This document shows, one piece after another, positions 1 through 9,452 of a stretch of 64,000 bases of DNA. The notes beneath the pieces were generated by a model. It was not told the DNA's origin and made no database searches. It worked only from the letters and a program-made list of their open reading frames with translations. Source of the DNA: Paenibacillus_AQ nitricinens (GTDB lineage: Bacteria > Bacillota > Bacilli > Paenibacillales > Paenibacillaceae); the NCBI RefSeq assembly GCF_052056485.1, contig NZ_CP183948.1, forward strand, positions 2,666,001-2,730,000, written 5' to 3'. The translations under genes and the position numbers were made by a program. Each line of letters begins with the position of its first letter. The first letter of the stretch is position 1.

Positions 1-558
1 GTTACAGCCTTTGTACGGGATGCATCGAAAGTTGCAACTCGTAAGGCAAAGGTCATCGAAAAGGATGTATTTGCACTTACCGCTGAAGATTTGAAGGGTT
101 TTGATGTTGTTGTGAATGCTTTTGGAGCTCCGTTCGGACAAGAGCATCTGCATGTGGATGCCGGAAATGTGCTTATTGAAGCATTAAAGGATGCCCCTAA
201 TATAAGATTAATTGTAGTTGGAGGTGCGGGAAGTCTATATGTAGATGAGGCTAAGACGCTTAAAGTGGTAGATACTCCTGATTTCCCTGACTTTATCAAG
301 CCAACGGCTATGAATCAAGGGAAGAACCTGGAAATCCTGCAAGGTACAGATTCGCTGTCTTGGACTTTCGTTAGTCCATCCGCTAATTTTGCAATTGGGA
401 CTAGAACGGGTTCTTATGTGAAAGGCAAAGATCATCTGCTTGTGAATTCCAAGGGTGAGAGCTATGTCAGCTATGAAGATTATGCGATTGCTATTGTAGA
501 TGAAATTGAACAGCCGCAGCATATTCGTGAACGGTTTACAGTGGTTTCGGAATCATAA
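1..558 (+). CDS. NAD(P)-binding SDR-like protein (YwnB type), 5' end outside window
   Basis: The frame is open from base 1 (VTAFVRDASK...) to the TAA at 556-558, so about 185 residues are visible and the N-terminal dinucleotide-binding glycine loop lies upstream of the window. The remaining part has the look of the atypical short-chain dehydrogenase / NAD(P)H-binding family: 'DVVVNAFGAP', 'RLIVVGGAGSLYV' and 'WTFVSPSANFAIG', as in Bacillus YwnB-type proteins thought to bind NADPH. The TTG at 91 is an internal codon and not a start. Substrate unknown. A hairpin terminator follows, so it is the last gene of its transcript. Confidence 0.8.
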   Translation, partial: VTAFVRDASKVATRKAKVIEKDVFALTAEDLKGFDVVVNAFGAPFGQEHLHVDAGNVLIEALKDAPNIRLIVVGGAGSLYVDEAKTLKVVDTPDFPDFIKPTAMNQGKNLEILQGTDSLSWTFVSPSANFAIGTRTGSYVKGKDHLLVNSKGESYVSYEDYAIAIVDEIEQPQHIRERFTVVSES

Positions 559-592
559 GTGAGTATAACGAGTAGGGACTATGTATAAAAAG

Positions 593-627
593 AAAGCAGA
601 GCCAGATCAGGGCTCTGCTTTCTTGCA
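593..627 (+). terminator. Rho-independent terminator after the SDR-like gene
   Basis: Eleven-base arms (593-603 and 611-621, AAAGCAGAGCC / GGCTCTGCTTT) with a seven-base loop, followed by a T-rich stretch. It sits between two convergent genes and could serve both. Confidence 0.75.
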
Positions 628-632
628 TCAGT

Positions 633-1388
633 TTATTCTCTTGCTTCCGCAATTTCAGCAATCCGTTTGTTTGCGTTTCCGCGATAAATTCCGCCATGAT
701 AGCAAATGACCGTTTCAATTTCATACTCGGCGAACTTCGTCAGAGAGGATAAAGCTTGCTTCATGTCAGGCGTTGCCGAAGGCGTGGGGCCGTGCAGCTC
801 ACCGCCTTGTACAGTAAGAGCATCCGCTGCAATTAGCGTACGGCTATCATGATGGTATAGACTCAGATGTCCAGGGCTATGTCCTGGTGTATGGATAATC
901 GTAATTCCACCGGCAAGAGGTAGTATTTCCCCGTCTACTATGGTTCGATCTACTTTTCCTTTAGGGGGATGTGATAACACGGATAGGAATGCGCGGCGCC
1001 ATTCTTCTGGTACATGAGGGGGGATCATGGCTTCTGCCGCAGCTAAAGCTTCAGGGGTGTGTTTAAGGAGCATTCGCTCTCCTTCAATATAAGGCTTCTC
1101 GATTTCGTGAGCCAGAACTGTCAGTTCAAGACATTCTTCTGACAGTAGATCAGGTAAGCTCCCGATGTGATCTAGATCTTGATGTGTGATGATTACGGTG
1201 CGTAGTTGTTCCCAAGATACATGGTTTTTTTTTAGAGCTTCTTTGAATTTTGGGAGCAGGCCCGGAAATCCAGTGTCTACGAGTACAGCAGAATTGTGAT
1301 CCCAGAGCAGTGTGGGGTAAATCGTGTCACTCCCGCCCATAACCTGTGCTGTAATCTCTAACATTTCTATTCCACTAGCAATATGCAT
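633..1388 (-). CDS. MBL-fold metallo-hydrolase
   Basis: A 251-residue metallo-beta-lactamase-fold hydrolase. The metal motif is THQDLDH (residues 68-74), in which the usual second His of HxHxDH is an Asp, a variant common in Bacillota proteins of this type. A downstream 'HTPGHSPGH' supplies further metal ligands. Probably a cytoplasmic hydrolase; the substrate cannot be inferred. The ATG at 1388 is preceded by a GGAGGG ribosome site at about 1393-1398. Convergent with the preceding gene and apparently monocistronic. Confidence 0.85.
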   Translation of the reverse strand: MHIASGIEMLEITAQVMGGSDTIYPTLLWDHNSAVLVDTGFPGLLPKFKEALKKNHVSWEQLRTVIITHQDLDHIGSLPDLLSEECLELTVLAHEIEKPYIEGERMLLKHTPEALAAAEAMIPPHVPEEWRRAFLSVLSHPPKGKVDRTIVDGEILPLAGGITIIHTPGHSPGHLSLYHHDSRTLIAADALTVQGGELHGPTPSATPDMKQALSSLTKFAEYEIETVICYHGGIYRGNANKRIAEIAEARE

Positions 1389-1637
1389 AAGATCCCTCCG
1401 TGATTGATAATAAGAGCGATGCCGTTAGGCTAATGCATATAATACTTAAAATAGAATATAATTTCAATAGTGTAATTTATAATTACAACATAAATAAATA
1501 TTTTTGTCAATATTCATCTGATGTATTTTTTGTGTAATTTCTAGGGGACATTATTATGAGAACTTCTATTTCTAAATTTTTCCCTTGCCCAAAGCTTTAC
1601 GGTATAATAATCAAATAAAAATGGGAGCTGATGTGGT

Positions 1638-3656
1638 TTGGAGACATTTCTAGTTGTACTCGTCCTACTGGGGCTTATCGCAATATCGAACATCATAAAC
1701 CGATTCATTCCCTTTGTGCCAATACCGTTAATTCAAATTGGTCTGGGAGTAATGGTTGTGTTAATGCCTTTGGGAATACATATGACCTTGGAACCAGAGC
1801 TGTTTTTCGTATTATTCATTGCTCCGCTTTTGTTCAATGATGGGAAACGGACACCAAGAAATGAATTATGGAACTTACGGGGTCCGATATTAATGCTAGC
1901 GCTGGGATTGGTTTTTGCTACGGTGCTTATTGCTGGATATTCGATAAACTGGATGATTCCAACGATACCGCTAGCAGCTGCATTTGCGCTGGCAGCGATC
2001 TTATCACCTACAGATGCGGTCGCGGTCAGCGCAATCGCTGGAAGGGTGCATCTTCCTAAGAGTATTCATCGCATTCTAGAGGGCGAATCATTAATGAATG
2101 ATGCCTCCGGACTTGTTGCCTTTAACTTTGCCATTGCTGCAGCAGTTACGGGTTTGTTTTCTTTACCAAAAGCCTCCATTAGCTTTGTAGTTATAGCTGT
2201 AGGCGGGTTGATCGTTGGGGCATTATTGGCTTTTCTTCTGATTCGGCTAAGCGTAATTATTCGCAGATTGGGGATGGAGGATATCACAGTGCATGTGCTG
2301 CTGCAAATCCTAACTCCTTTTATTATTTATTTGATCAGTGAAGAGATAGGGGTATCTGGCATTTTGGCAGTGGTTGCAGGAGGGATTATTCATGCGGTTG
2401 AGAAGGACCGTGCCGTATCTCCGCAGTATAAGCTACAACTGGTATCTGCTAGTACATGGTCTGTTCTGCTCTATATATTGAATGGTCTGGTCTTCCTTAT
2501 TCTTGGATTATCTATTCCAGACGTTATTGAAGTGATCTACCGTGATACGGCCGTGGATAATCTTATAGTTGTAGGTTATGTATTAGCCATTACTGTGCTG
2601 CTGTTTGTACTACGGTTTGTATGGGTGTACGTGTTCTCTTTAGTAGGATCTCGTATGCGAAAAATGGAGGAATCGTCTGTTAAGTCACTAGTAATCCTCA
2701 CGATTTCAGGAGTGCGTGGAGCGGTTACCTTAGCAGGTGCATTCTCGATTCCCTTTTTTCTTGGGGATGGATCGCCATTTCCTGAGCGTGACTTAATCAT
2801 CTTTATCGCCGCAGGTGTTATTCTAATGTCGCTTCTGATCGCCAGTATCTTTTTGCCAATCCTAGCAGGTAAAGAAGAGCCAGTTGCCGAATCAGGTGAG
2901 ACAGGAGCCGAGCAGGCGGCCAAGTCTAAAGTTATTGCTGCCGGTTTAACCATGCTGCAAAGTATGATGACAGAAGAAAGTAAGGAATCCGCACAACCGG
3001 CTTTGAGTGAATTTAGAGAAAAGGTTTATAGTCTAAACCGTGAGGACCAAGCGAATGATCCAGTACTTGAGAACTTCCGCCGACTGGGTGTTGAAGCGAG
3101 GATTGTAGGTCTGCAAGCTGAACGTAAAGAACTGAACCGATTGCTGGAGAACAATGAGATTCCCGCCTCAGTGGCTCAGAAGCTGGGAGAATTCTTGGAT
3201 CATAGTGAGGTCTTTTTAGCCAGAAGTCTAAATTCACAAATTAGAATATCGATTACCGAGATTAGACGGCTGTTTGCGGGAATGTTCTCAGGGCAGAATG
3301 AAGGGGAAGCTAGCCAACAAATGCTTGAACGGACTGAGTGTGCTAAAGAAGCGAAAATTGCCATGGCCCATGCTGCTATAGCTGCTATAGATGTCAGTAA
3401 GAACGAGAACAACCGAAGTGCAGCCGAGAAGGTTGCCAGCAGTTATGAGCAGCTAATTTCTCGTCTTGAGCAAGGGAAAGGCTGGACAAAGGATGGTCTG
3501 GTTGATGATCAAAAGCTTGAAATGAAGCTAAAAGCCATTCAAGAGCAGCGGGATAAGGTGCAGCAGATGTATCAGGATGGAACCATTAACCGCAAGCTAG
3601 CCGGTAAATTACGCAAGTTCGTAGATCATTTAGAGACATCGATTTGGGAGGATTAG
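1638..3656 (+). CDS. Na+/H+ antiporter, CPA1 (NhaP) family
   Basis: A 672-residue CPA1 antiporter, expected to exchange Na+ (or K+) for H+ at the cell membrane. The first ~420 residues are membrane segments with the family motifs 'SPTDAVAVSAIAG' and 'LMNDASGLVAFN' (the ND pair of the ion site), and 'SGVRGAVTLAGAF' further on. The last ~250 residues are a hydrophilic, helix-rich cytoplasmic tail with repeated charged heptads, probably regulatory. The start is TTG at 1638, chosen because GGGAG at 1623-1627 is correctly spaced. The stop is two bases before the next gene's start, so the three genes to 4647 form an operon. Confidence 0.9.
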   Translation: METFLVVLVLLGLIAISNIINRFIPFVPIPLIQIGLGVMVVLMPLGIHMTLEPELFFVLFIAPLLFNDGKRTPRNELWNLRGPILMLALGLVFATVLIAGYSINWMIPTIPLAAAFALAAILSPTDAVAVSAIAGRVHLPKSIHRILEGESLMNDASGLVAFNFAIAAAVTGLFSLPKASISFVVIAVGGLIVGALLAFLLIRLSVIIRRLGMEDITVHVLLQILTPFIIYLISEEIGVSGILAVVAGGIIHAVEKDRAVSPQYKLQLVSASTWSVLLYILNGLVFLILGLSIPDVIEVIYRDTAVDNLIVVGYVLAITVLLFVLRFVWVYVFSLVGSRMRKMEESSVKSLVILTISGVRGAVTLAGAFSIPFFLGDGSPFPERDLIIFIAAGVILMSLLIASIFLPILAGKEEPVAESGETGAEQAAKSKVIAAGLTMLQSMMTEESKESAQPALSEFREKVYSLNREDQANDPVLENFRRLGVEARIVGLQAERKELNRLLENNEIPASVAQKLGEFLDHSEVFLARSLNSQIRISITEIRRLFAGMFSGQNEGEASQQMLERTECAKEAKIAMAHAAIAAIDVSKNENNRSAAEKVASSYEQLISRLEQGKGWTKDGLVDDQKLEMKLKAIQEQRDKVQQMYQDGTINRKLAGKLRKFVDHLETSIWED

Positions 3657-3658
3657 CT

Positions 3659-4189
3659 GTGCTGAACAAAGTAGTGGGAGAAAGCTTGTTATTCACTGAA
3701 ATTCGGGAAGAGCATTTGGCGGATGTCCTTGATATTTATAACTACTATGTGCTGAACACCACGGTATCGTTTCACACGGAGCCCTTAAGTTTGGACGAAA
3801 TGCGTCAATCCGTAATGAATGATGATCCGCGATTCAAATCGTACGTGATTTTATCCTGGGATAATATCATTCAGGGTTATGTGCTGATTGCTAGACATAA
3901 GAGTAAACCGGCTTATGATAGCTCTGGGGAGATCAGTGTGTATTTGAAACCAGCTTGTGTGGGTAAAAGAATAGGAGGGCATGCCTTACGCTTTATTGAA
4001 AAAAAGGCTGTCGAGATGGATTTTCATGTGTTAGTGGCTACTGTATGCTCAGAGAATGAGCGCAGTTGCCAACTTTTTCTGAAAAATGGATATGAACAAT
4101 GTGCTTACTTTAAGGAGATTGGCTCTAAATTTGGCCGGAGGCTGGATATCGCCAGCTATCAAAAAATTTTAGGGGGAATCCAGATATGA
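3659..4189 (+). CDS. GNAT family N-acetyltransferase (phosphinothricin acetyltransferase-like)
   Basis: About 176 residues of the GNAT fold. 'LADVLDIYNYYVLNTTVSF' near the N-terminus is typical of the Pat/phosphinothricin-acetyltransferase branch, and 'VGKRIGGHAL' is the acetyl-CoA pyrophosphate loop. The acceptor substrate is unknown. I place the start at GTG 3659 because GGGAGGA at 3646-3652 gives normal spacing; an in-frame TTG at 3644 has no ribosome site. Transcribed with the antiporter and overlapping the next gene by four bases. Confidence 0.85.
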   Translation: MLNKVVGESLLFTEIREEHLADVLDIYNYYVLNTTVSFHTEPLSLDEMRQSVMNDDPRFKSYVILSWDNIIQGYVLIARHKSKPAYDSSGEISVYLKPACVGKRIGGHALRFIEKKAVEMDFHVLVATVCSENERSCQLFLKNGYEQCAYFKEIGSKFGRRLDIASYQKILGGIQI

Positions 4190-4647
4190 AACTTGCGGAA
4201 GCGTTAGTGAATCGAAGTGATCTAACCCGTAAAATCGCGCAGCTAAAGCAGCGGCTGGAGCGAGTCGTTAAAGTTCAAGAGGGTGAGGAGCCGGCTGAAC
4301 AACCTGAAGTTCTTTTGCAGGAGTTAGAAAGAGCTGTGAATGAACAGACAATTCTGATCCGAGCGATCAATCGAACGAATTCATCCGTAGCCTTCAATGA
4401 GATTTGGAGTATCGCCGATGCGCTAGCGGAACGGGACAAAATGTTACAGCTACGGAAGCTGTTTAGCGATTTGCTCGAACAGGCTTCCATTACTCAGGAT
4501 CGTTACAGCCGCACGGAGGTTCGTTTTCAGAGAACGGTGGATGTCGCTCAAATTCAGAAGCAGATGGATGAGCTGTCCAAAGCTTACCGCGAGTTGGATT
4601 TTAAGATTCAGGAGAAGAACTGGACGGTATCCTTGACAACACCGTAA
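4186..4647 (+). CDS. DIP1984 family protein
   Basis: A 153-residue soluble, almost all-helical protein starting MKLAEALVNRSDLTRKIAQL, the hallmark of the DIP1984 (septicolysin-like) family whose function is not established. Long charged heptads between residues 5-60 and 110-145 predict coiled coils. The ATG overlaps the TGA of the acetyltransferase gene (ATGA), with AGGGGG upstream, so it is translationally coupled. Last gene of the antiporter operon. Confidence 0.8.
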   Translation: MKLAEALVNRSDLTRKIAQLKQRLERVVKVQEGEEPAEQPEVLLQELERAVNEQTILIRAINRTNSSVAFNEIWSIADALAERDKMLQLRKLFSDLLEQASITQDRYSRTEVRFQRTVDVAQIQKQMDELSKAYRELDFKIQEKNWTVSLTTP

Positions 4648-5162
4648 AAAGATTTACCACAGCAGAAGGTAACTGATCTTCATAAAGGTGAACGCAGCCC
4701 GCCAACAGGGAAAGTTGGACCATCGACAGATGCCGGGCCATATCTGACCAAATTATAATTTAGCCCCGTACTGTTACAAATGTAAAGTGTACCTATTAAT
4801 GTAACTACCGCGCGTTGATTTATGGAAGAACGGTGAGGGCGGGGACGGGGATATTTTTGCTGTGGTTTAGCTTTTTCATAACATGAAGTGGCGCTATTAG
4901 GATAGGTATATTCGTCATATATAATGTGAAAAAATGTCGAATAATGTTGAATTAAATGGATTAAAATTTGCATGAACGGCCTGTTTTGCCTATATTCACA
5001 CTTGTTATCCTGTATAATTTACGAATACGCGGAGTCCTTAACCGCTGTTCAATTCTTAAGTTGATTATTCAGGGTGAGCGTGTGATTCAATGGTCTGAAA
5101 TTTTTGGCCCTTGTCTCCTCATTCATTCTACTATTCCTTTTTATGAGAGAGAGAAGTGACAA
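4648..5162. other. 515-base intergenic region, promoter for degV only
   Basis: No convincing coding sequence on either strand. A TATAAT at 5013-5018 is the best promoter element I can see for the downstream degV gene, with a poor -35, leaving an untranslated leader of roughly 140 bases without an obvious riboswitch fold. Short reading frames here lack ribosome sites and family features. Confidence 0.4.
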
Positions 5163-6062
5163 ATGACCATGAAATCAATTGCCTGGGTAACCGACAGTAC
5201 AAGTATCATAGATCCGGAGTTCGCTAAGAATAATCATGTATATATTATTCCGTTACGGATTATTATCAACAACGAATGTTATAAAGAAAATATAGATATT
5301 ACGATTGATGACTTCTATGAGAAAATGCGCCAGCATGAAAAGGTAGGCAGCTCACAGCCTCCAATCGGTGAGTTTATTGAGCTATATGAACGGCTGAAGG
5401 AAGAATACGATGAAATTATCGCTGTACATCTATCGTCAGAGCTTAGCGGCACCTATAATGCTTCGATGCAAGGCGCCGAAATAGCGGAGGCCAATGTGAT
5501 TGGAATTGATGCCAAGGTTGGCGCTTATCCGATCCGGGAAATGATCATGCGCGGTATACATTGGCAGAAGAAGGGCTTTACTGGATTAGAAATTAAAGCG
5601 AAGATTGAAAATATTATTGAGAATATGTCCTTTTACTTAATTCCTGCAAGCTTGACACAGCTTCATCGCAGTGGACGTGTTTCTGGAACACAATTTGTAC
5701 TTAGCCAATTGCTGCGCATAAACTTGCTGCTTCGTTTTGACGAAGGAAAGGTCGTTGTTGTGGAGAAAATCCGTACAATGAAGAAGACGCAACAGGCGCT
5801 TTTGGAGATATTTAAACAGGATGTAGGGCTTGTTAGTGATGTATGTATCATGCATTCTAATAATTTAGAGATGGCACTCAAGCTAGAAGAGGACATAAAA
5901 GCAATGGCACCTGACTTACGAACTGAGATTATGACCTATATTCCTGCTGTGGCTGTTCATGCGGGTGAGGGTACTGTAGGGCTGTCCTGGATCAAGAACA
6001 CTAGCATCAATAGTATTCATCCGAGTGCGCCTTTAGCCTTCCCTGAAGCAGTATTTGCATAG
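5163..6062 (+). CDS. DegV family fatty-acid-binding protein
   Basis: A 299-residue DegV (EDD-fold) protein. Members bind a fatty acid and act as the carrier subunit of fatty acid kinase (with FakA) or as related lipid carriers. Evidence is the N-terminal 'WVTDSTSII', the loop 'HLSSELSGTYNAS' and the C-terminal 'VHAGEGTVGLSW'; length is normal for the family. The start may be ATG 5163 or ATG 5169; GAGAGAGAAG just upstream fits either. No kinase gene lies beside it. A terminator follows directly. Confidence 0.9.
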   Translation: MTMKSIAWVTDSTSIIDPEFAKNNHVYIIPLRIIINNECYKENIDITIDDFYEKMRQHEKVGSSQPPIGEFIELYERLKEEYDEIIAVHLSSELSGTYNASMQGAEIAEANVIGIDAKVGAYPIREMIMRGIHWQKKGFTGLEIKAKIENIIENMSFYLIPASLTQLHRSGRVSGTQFVLSQLLRINLLLRFDEGKVVVVEKIRTMKKTQQALLEIFKQDVGLVSDVCIMHSNNLEMALKLEEDIKAMAPDLRTEIMTYIPAVAVHAGEGTVGLSWIKNTSINSIHPSAPLAFPEAVFA

Positions 6063-6072
6063 AGATGAACAA

Positions 6073-6137
6073 AGAAATCGCTCCTTGGGAGATGGATGGG
6101 TGACCACCATTGTACCAACAGGCGATTTCTTTTTTTT
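6073..6137 (+). terminator. Terminator after degV-family gene
   Basis: AGAAATCGC (6073-6081) pairs with GCGATTTCT (6122-6130) across a 40-base loop, followed by eight T residues. It lies between convergent genes. Confidence 0.7.
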
Positions 6138-6151
6138 GAAGAAGTATGCTG

Positions 6152-6577
6152 TTATTTGATTGCACGACGACGGAACATTTGTCCAATTACATCACTTAGT
6201 ACGAGTCCAGCTGCAATGGCTCCAGAGAGCATTAATGCCCGAACAGCGATTTCTACAGCCAGGGTATAGTCCTCTTCCACAAATTTACGCATAGCATCGT
6301 AAGCGAGACCACCCGGAACAAGCGGGATAATACCACCTACACTAAAAATAATAACCGGCATTTTGAAGGATCGCGCGAAAAATTGGCTGACGATGCCCAC
6401 TATTACACTAGCTGCAAACGTAGCTACGACAGGCCCGAAATCTACATTAAGAAGCACATACACCATCCAGCCCACCATTCCGGCAAAACCACACTGTAGT
6501 AGTGAGCGCTTAGGCGCATTAAATAGAATACAGAAGGTTGCCGCGGCGATAAAACTGGTTATAAGTTGCAAAATCAT
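6152..6577 (-). CDS. ThrE-type exporter, small (C-terminal) subunit
   Basis: A 141-residue membrane protein with four to five hydrophobic segments and 'IIPLVPGGLAYDAMRKFV', matching the DUF3815 / YjjB half of the threonine/serine exporter family. It pairs with the larger protein encoded just upstream at 6605-7369; the two halves together correspond to one ThrE. In E. coli the YjjP-YjjB pair has been linked to succinate export, so the substrate here is open. Ribosome site AGAGG at 6587-6592 region; 27-base gap from the partner gene. Confidence 0.85.
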   Translation of the reverse strand: MILQLITSFIAAATFCILFNAPKRSLLQCGFAGMVGWMVYVLLNVDFGPVVATFAASVIVGIVSQFFARSFKMPVIIFSVGGIIPLVPGGLAYDAMRKFVEEDYTLAVEIAVRALMLSGAIAAGLVLSDVIGQMFRRRAIK

Positions 6578-6604
6578 GAAGGGCTAACCTCTTTCACATG
6601 GATA

Positions 6605-7369
6605 TTAAAATAGTGATAGTACAAGCCCGATACCTGTACCGATCGCAAATGCAGTTAGAAAGGCATCGGCTCCCTTAGATATGCCTGAGACCAGATGGCC
6701 GGCCATCAGATCACGAACGGCATTGGTAATGAGTAGCCCGGGTACTAGAGGCATAACGGAGCCGATAATGATTTTGTCCATCTCTTGACCTATCCCCAGC
6801 TTTACAGAACAGAAGGCTAGAAGTCCGATCAGGAAGGAAGCAGAAAACTCTGCAAAGAATTTAGTCTGCACTAAACGATGCAAATAGATGACCGCAGCGA
6901 AGCCTAGTCCGGAAATCGGCAAGGCGGGGAGAGCATCCCACAAACTGCCTTTAAACATAACGGTGAAGCAAGCACCAGTAAGAGCGGCTGCTAAGATCTG
7001 CAGCCATACGGGATAGACAGGTGAGGCTTCATCGACTTCTCCTAATTTTGCACGAGCTTCCTCAGCTGTAATCTGACGTTCGCTTAGACGCCGAGAAATG
7101 TCATTGACCTCCGATACCTTCTGCAGATCTGTTGTCCGCTCCGCAATTCTGTATAACTTAACAGGTTCTATTCTATTTGTGGTGAACATAATAACGGTTG
7201 GCGTCACATAGCTATGTGCTCCTGGGAACCCGAGAGATCCTGCCATTCGTGTCATCGTATCTTCCACTCTGGATGTTTCTGCACCATTCTGCAGCATGAT
7301 CTTGCCAGCAAGAAGACAGAGATCAACGATTTCATAATACGTAGTGTTAGTGTTGCTCGTGCTATCCAA
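6605..7369 (-). CDS. ThrE-type threonine/serine exporter, large (DUF1212) subunit
   Basis: 254 residues of the DUF1212 / YjjP family. The N-terminal third is soluble (YEIVDLCLLAGKIMLQNGAETSRVEDTM, typical opening), followed by several membrane helices with 'SVMPLVPGLLITNAVRDLMAGH'. The 'PLVPG' motif is shared with the small subunit downstream, as expected for two halves of one transporter. First gene of a two-gene operon; amino acid or dicarboxylate export is the likely role. Confidence 0.87.
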   Translation of the reverse strand: MDSTSNTNTTYYEIVDLCLLAGKIMLQNGAETSRVEDTMTRMAGSLGFPGAHSYVTPTVIMFTTNRIEPVKLYRIAERTTDLQKVSEVNDISRRLSERQITAEEARAKLGEVDEASPVYPVWLQILAAALTGACFTVMFKGSLWDALPALPISGLGFAAVIYLHRLVQTKFFAEFSASFLIGLLAFCSVKLGIGQEMDKIIIGSVMPLVPGLLITNAVRDLMAGHLVSGISKGADAFLTAFAIGTGIGLVLSLF

Positions 7370-7496
7370 CTTCTCCGGTCCTCCTCAGGAATGTGATTAT
7401 CTATGTTTACATATTTCGATTGTCGCTTCATCTACGTGAAAATAACAACCCCAATATAGCATTATAAACGATATGGTGTGTATTTTAATATAGTTT

Positions 7497-8759
7497 TTAT
7501 TTATAGTGTCCGCCAATCTTTCCAGATCTGTCCTTAAGCTGCCCGGCATCTGTAAAAGAAGCTGCTCGCCCAATAATCGTCTCCCCGTATTTATTCTTGA
7601 GGGCATCGGTCGCACGTTCGAGTTCTCGATAGCGAGGGCGGGACTCAAATAGGGTCAGCTGGTACTGGCTTTCGTCAGATAGACTGGACAGGCTTAAGTG
7701 GATTCTACGCACAGGCTGACCGTCCCAGTGGAGTTTGAAGAGAGAAAGAGCTGCCTCATTTACCAGCAGGGTGGCATTTGTAGGATCGCTCATTGTAGTC
7801 TGTCTTGAGAAGCCTGTTGGGTCATCAAAGCTGGCACCTTGGCAGCCGATAGACACGACTGCACCATGCATTAACAATTTGCGGCAACGTCTACATACAA
7901 GCTCAGATAGCTCAAGAATGATGGTCTTAATATCTTGCAGCTTATTGTAATCCCGTGGAAGCGTCATTTGGTGCCCGACACTTTTGGGTGCGACTTCATA
8001 GGTGCTTGGGCTCACGGGGCTGTCATCGATGCCATTGGCTATCCGCCAATATAGCTCGGCGTCGATATCGCATTTTTTGTGGAATTTCTCCCGCATGCGC
8101 CATTTTAGCTCGCTTAGCGGCATCTGCGCTAAATGGCCAATTGTTGAAATACCCATACTCTGGAAGTGGGCGGACATACGGCGACCTACCATGAACAGCT
8201 CGCTAATAGGGAGGGGCCAGAGCATATTCGGAAGCTCCTCGTGAGCGAGGGTGAATATACCATCCGCGTTCTTCTTGGCCCACAGGTCGCAAGCCATTTT
8301 GGCGGTAACCTTGGAATATCCTATGCCGATGCGCGCACGCACACCTGTGTTTCTACGAATTAGATCCTGAATGGCGGCAGCGATTTCCCTTGGACTGCCA
8401 AATAAGCTGAGGCTACCGCTGACATCAATAAACTGTTCATCGATAGAATAGGGCTCTACCTGGTCGCTAAACTTACGTAGAATATCTGTGATTTGAGAGG
8501 AGACATCGATATATTGCTGCATATGTGGTCTGACCACGATGACTTCGGGGCATTTTGCCAGCGCTTCCTTCAACGTCTCGGCGGTAGTAATGCCATAGGA
8601 TTTGGCTATAGGGCAGGCAGCCAGCACAATACCGCTTCGTCTAGCTGGGTCTCCAGCAACGATCAGCGGCTTATTGCTGTACAGCGGATTAGAGGCTTTT
8701 TCTACGGAGGCATAGAAGCTTTGACAATCAGATAGCATAACGACACGCTCTTTATTCAT
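7497..8759 (-). CDS. Y-family DNA polymerase, UvrX/YqjW (ImpB/MucB/SamB) type
   Basis: 420-residue translesion polymerase. Palm motifs are visible: 'LSDCQSFYASVE' (first catalytic Asp) and 'EPYSIDEQFIDVSGS' (second Asp/Glu pair), followed by a helix-hairpin-helix stretch and the little-finger region. The Cys-Gln in the first motif and the overall pattern place it with Bacillus UvrX/YqjW rather than DinB1. It would copy damaged DNA during the SOS response, in line with the LexA-type box upstream. GGAG at about 8771-8774 precedes the ATG. Apparently monocistronic. Confidence 0.9.
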   Translation of the reverse strand: MNKERVVMLSDCQSFYASVEKASNPLYSNKPLIVAGDPARRSGIVLAACPIAKSYGITTAETLKEALAKCPEVIVVRPHMQQYIDVSSQITDILRKFSDQVEPYSIDEQFIDVSGSLSLFGSPREIAAAIQDLIRRNTGVRARIGIGYSKVTAKMACDLWAKKNADGIFTLAHEELPNMLWPLPISELFMVGRRMSAHFQSMGISTIGHLAQMPLSELKWRMREKFHKKCDIDAELYWRIANGIDDSPVSPSTYEVAPKSVGHQMTLPRDYNKLQDIKTIILELSELVCRRCRKLLMHGAVVSIGCQGASFDDPTGFSRQTTMSDPTNATLLVNEAALSLFKLHWDGQPVRRIHLSLSSLSDESQYQLTLFESRPRYRELERATDALKNKYGETIIGRAASFTDAGQLKDRSGKIGGHYK

Positions 8760-8809
8760 AGGTTCACACGCTCCAGGTGAGGTAGAGGTACCTTATATTT
8801 TATCTCCTT

Positions 8810-8832
8810 ATTATAATACGAACATACGATCG
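8810..8832 (-). promoter_or_regulatory. LexA (SOS) box overlapping promoter of the Y-family polymerase
   Basis: On the minus strand a TATAAT (8810-8815) is preceded by CGATCGTATGTTCG (8819-8832), which matches the Bacillota LexA consensus CGAAC-N4-GTTCG at nine of ten fixed positions. Its place just upstream of the -10 would block RNA polymerase. This fits damage induction of the polymerase gene. Confidence 0.75.
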
Positions 8833-8855
8833 TGTATATTCGTGTTTATTTCCAT

Positions 8856-9452
8856 TTATTTCGTCTCAAGTGTGCATAGACCCGTAGCCACGCCCCCAGA
8901 GATAATCGTGAGGATGGAGTGGAAGAAGGTTTCCTTGGAAATCAGGAGTCCCCCCGCACCGATAATCATAAAGTCGGTCAAAAAAATGATGAATCCAAGG
9001 TTCAGCGGGACATACCTTTTTATAAATTGAGCGAGCAGATCGGTGCCACCCGTACTTGCTTTAAACCGCAGCATAATCCCAAGTCCCGTTCCCATCAAAA
9101 AACCGCCAATAATGGCGCTAGAAATGGAACCAAACTCAAAATAATACAGAAAGTGATATTGGAAAGGACCGAGAAGCTCGATCAGAAAGGATGAAATCAA
9201 TAGGCCGAGTACACTGTTGTAAAAGATATCGCGTTCCTTTAACCAAGCGAGCAGAAAGATAGGGAAGCTGCAGAGAATTATAGCTACGCCAATTTTAGCG
9301 TCGGATAAATAATTAATAATGAGGGCTATCCCTATTATTCCCCCATCCAGGATTTTATATGGTACGAGAAAAAAATTAGTTCCCGCAGCAACGAGTAAGC
9401 TTCCTAAAAGAATGATAAGGTATCTTAATGGCCGCATATTTAACATCTCCAC
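8856..9452 (-). CDS. YitT family membrane protein, short form
   Basis: A 198-residue integral membrane protein with five to six helices and the family signatures 'LLVAAGTNFFLVPYKILDGGIIGIA' and 'GLGIMLRFKASTGGTDLLA'. Typical YitT proteins are about 280 residues because they carry a C-terminal cytosolic DUF2179 domain, which is absent here; the protein ends right after the membrane part. Function of the family is not firmly known. Only a weak ribosome site (GGAGAT) precedes the ATG at 9452. Confidence 0.8.
   Translation of the reverse strand: MEMLNMRPLRYLIILLGSLLVAAGTNFFLVPYKILDGGIIGIALIINYLSDAKIGVAIILCSFPIFLLAWLKERDIFYNSVLGLLISSFLIELLGPFQYHFLYYFEFGSISSAIIGGFLMGTGLGIMLRFKASTGGTDLLAQFIKRYVPLNLGFIIFLTDFMIIGAGGLLISKETFFHSILTIISGGVATGLCTLETK

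Noticed and set aside
1631..1840. 69-codon frame over the start of the antiporter gene
   Set aside because: Out-of-frame shadow of the antiporter; translation has no hydrophobic or conserved pattern.
4968..5159. 63-codon frame before degV
   Set aside because: No ribosome site and low-complexity translation; it overlaps the likely promoter.
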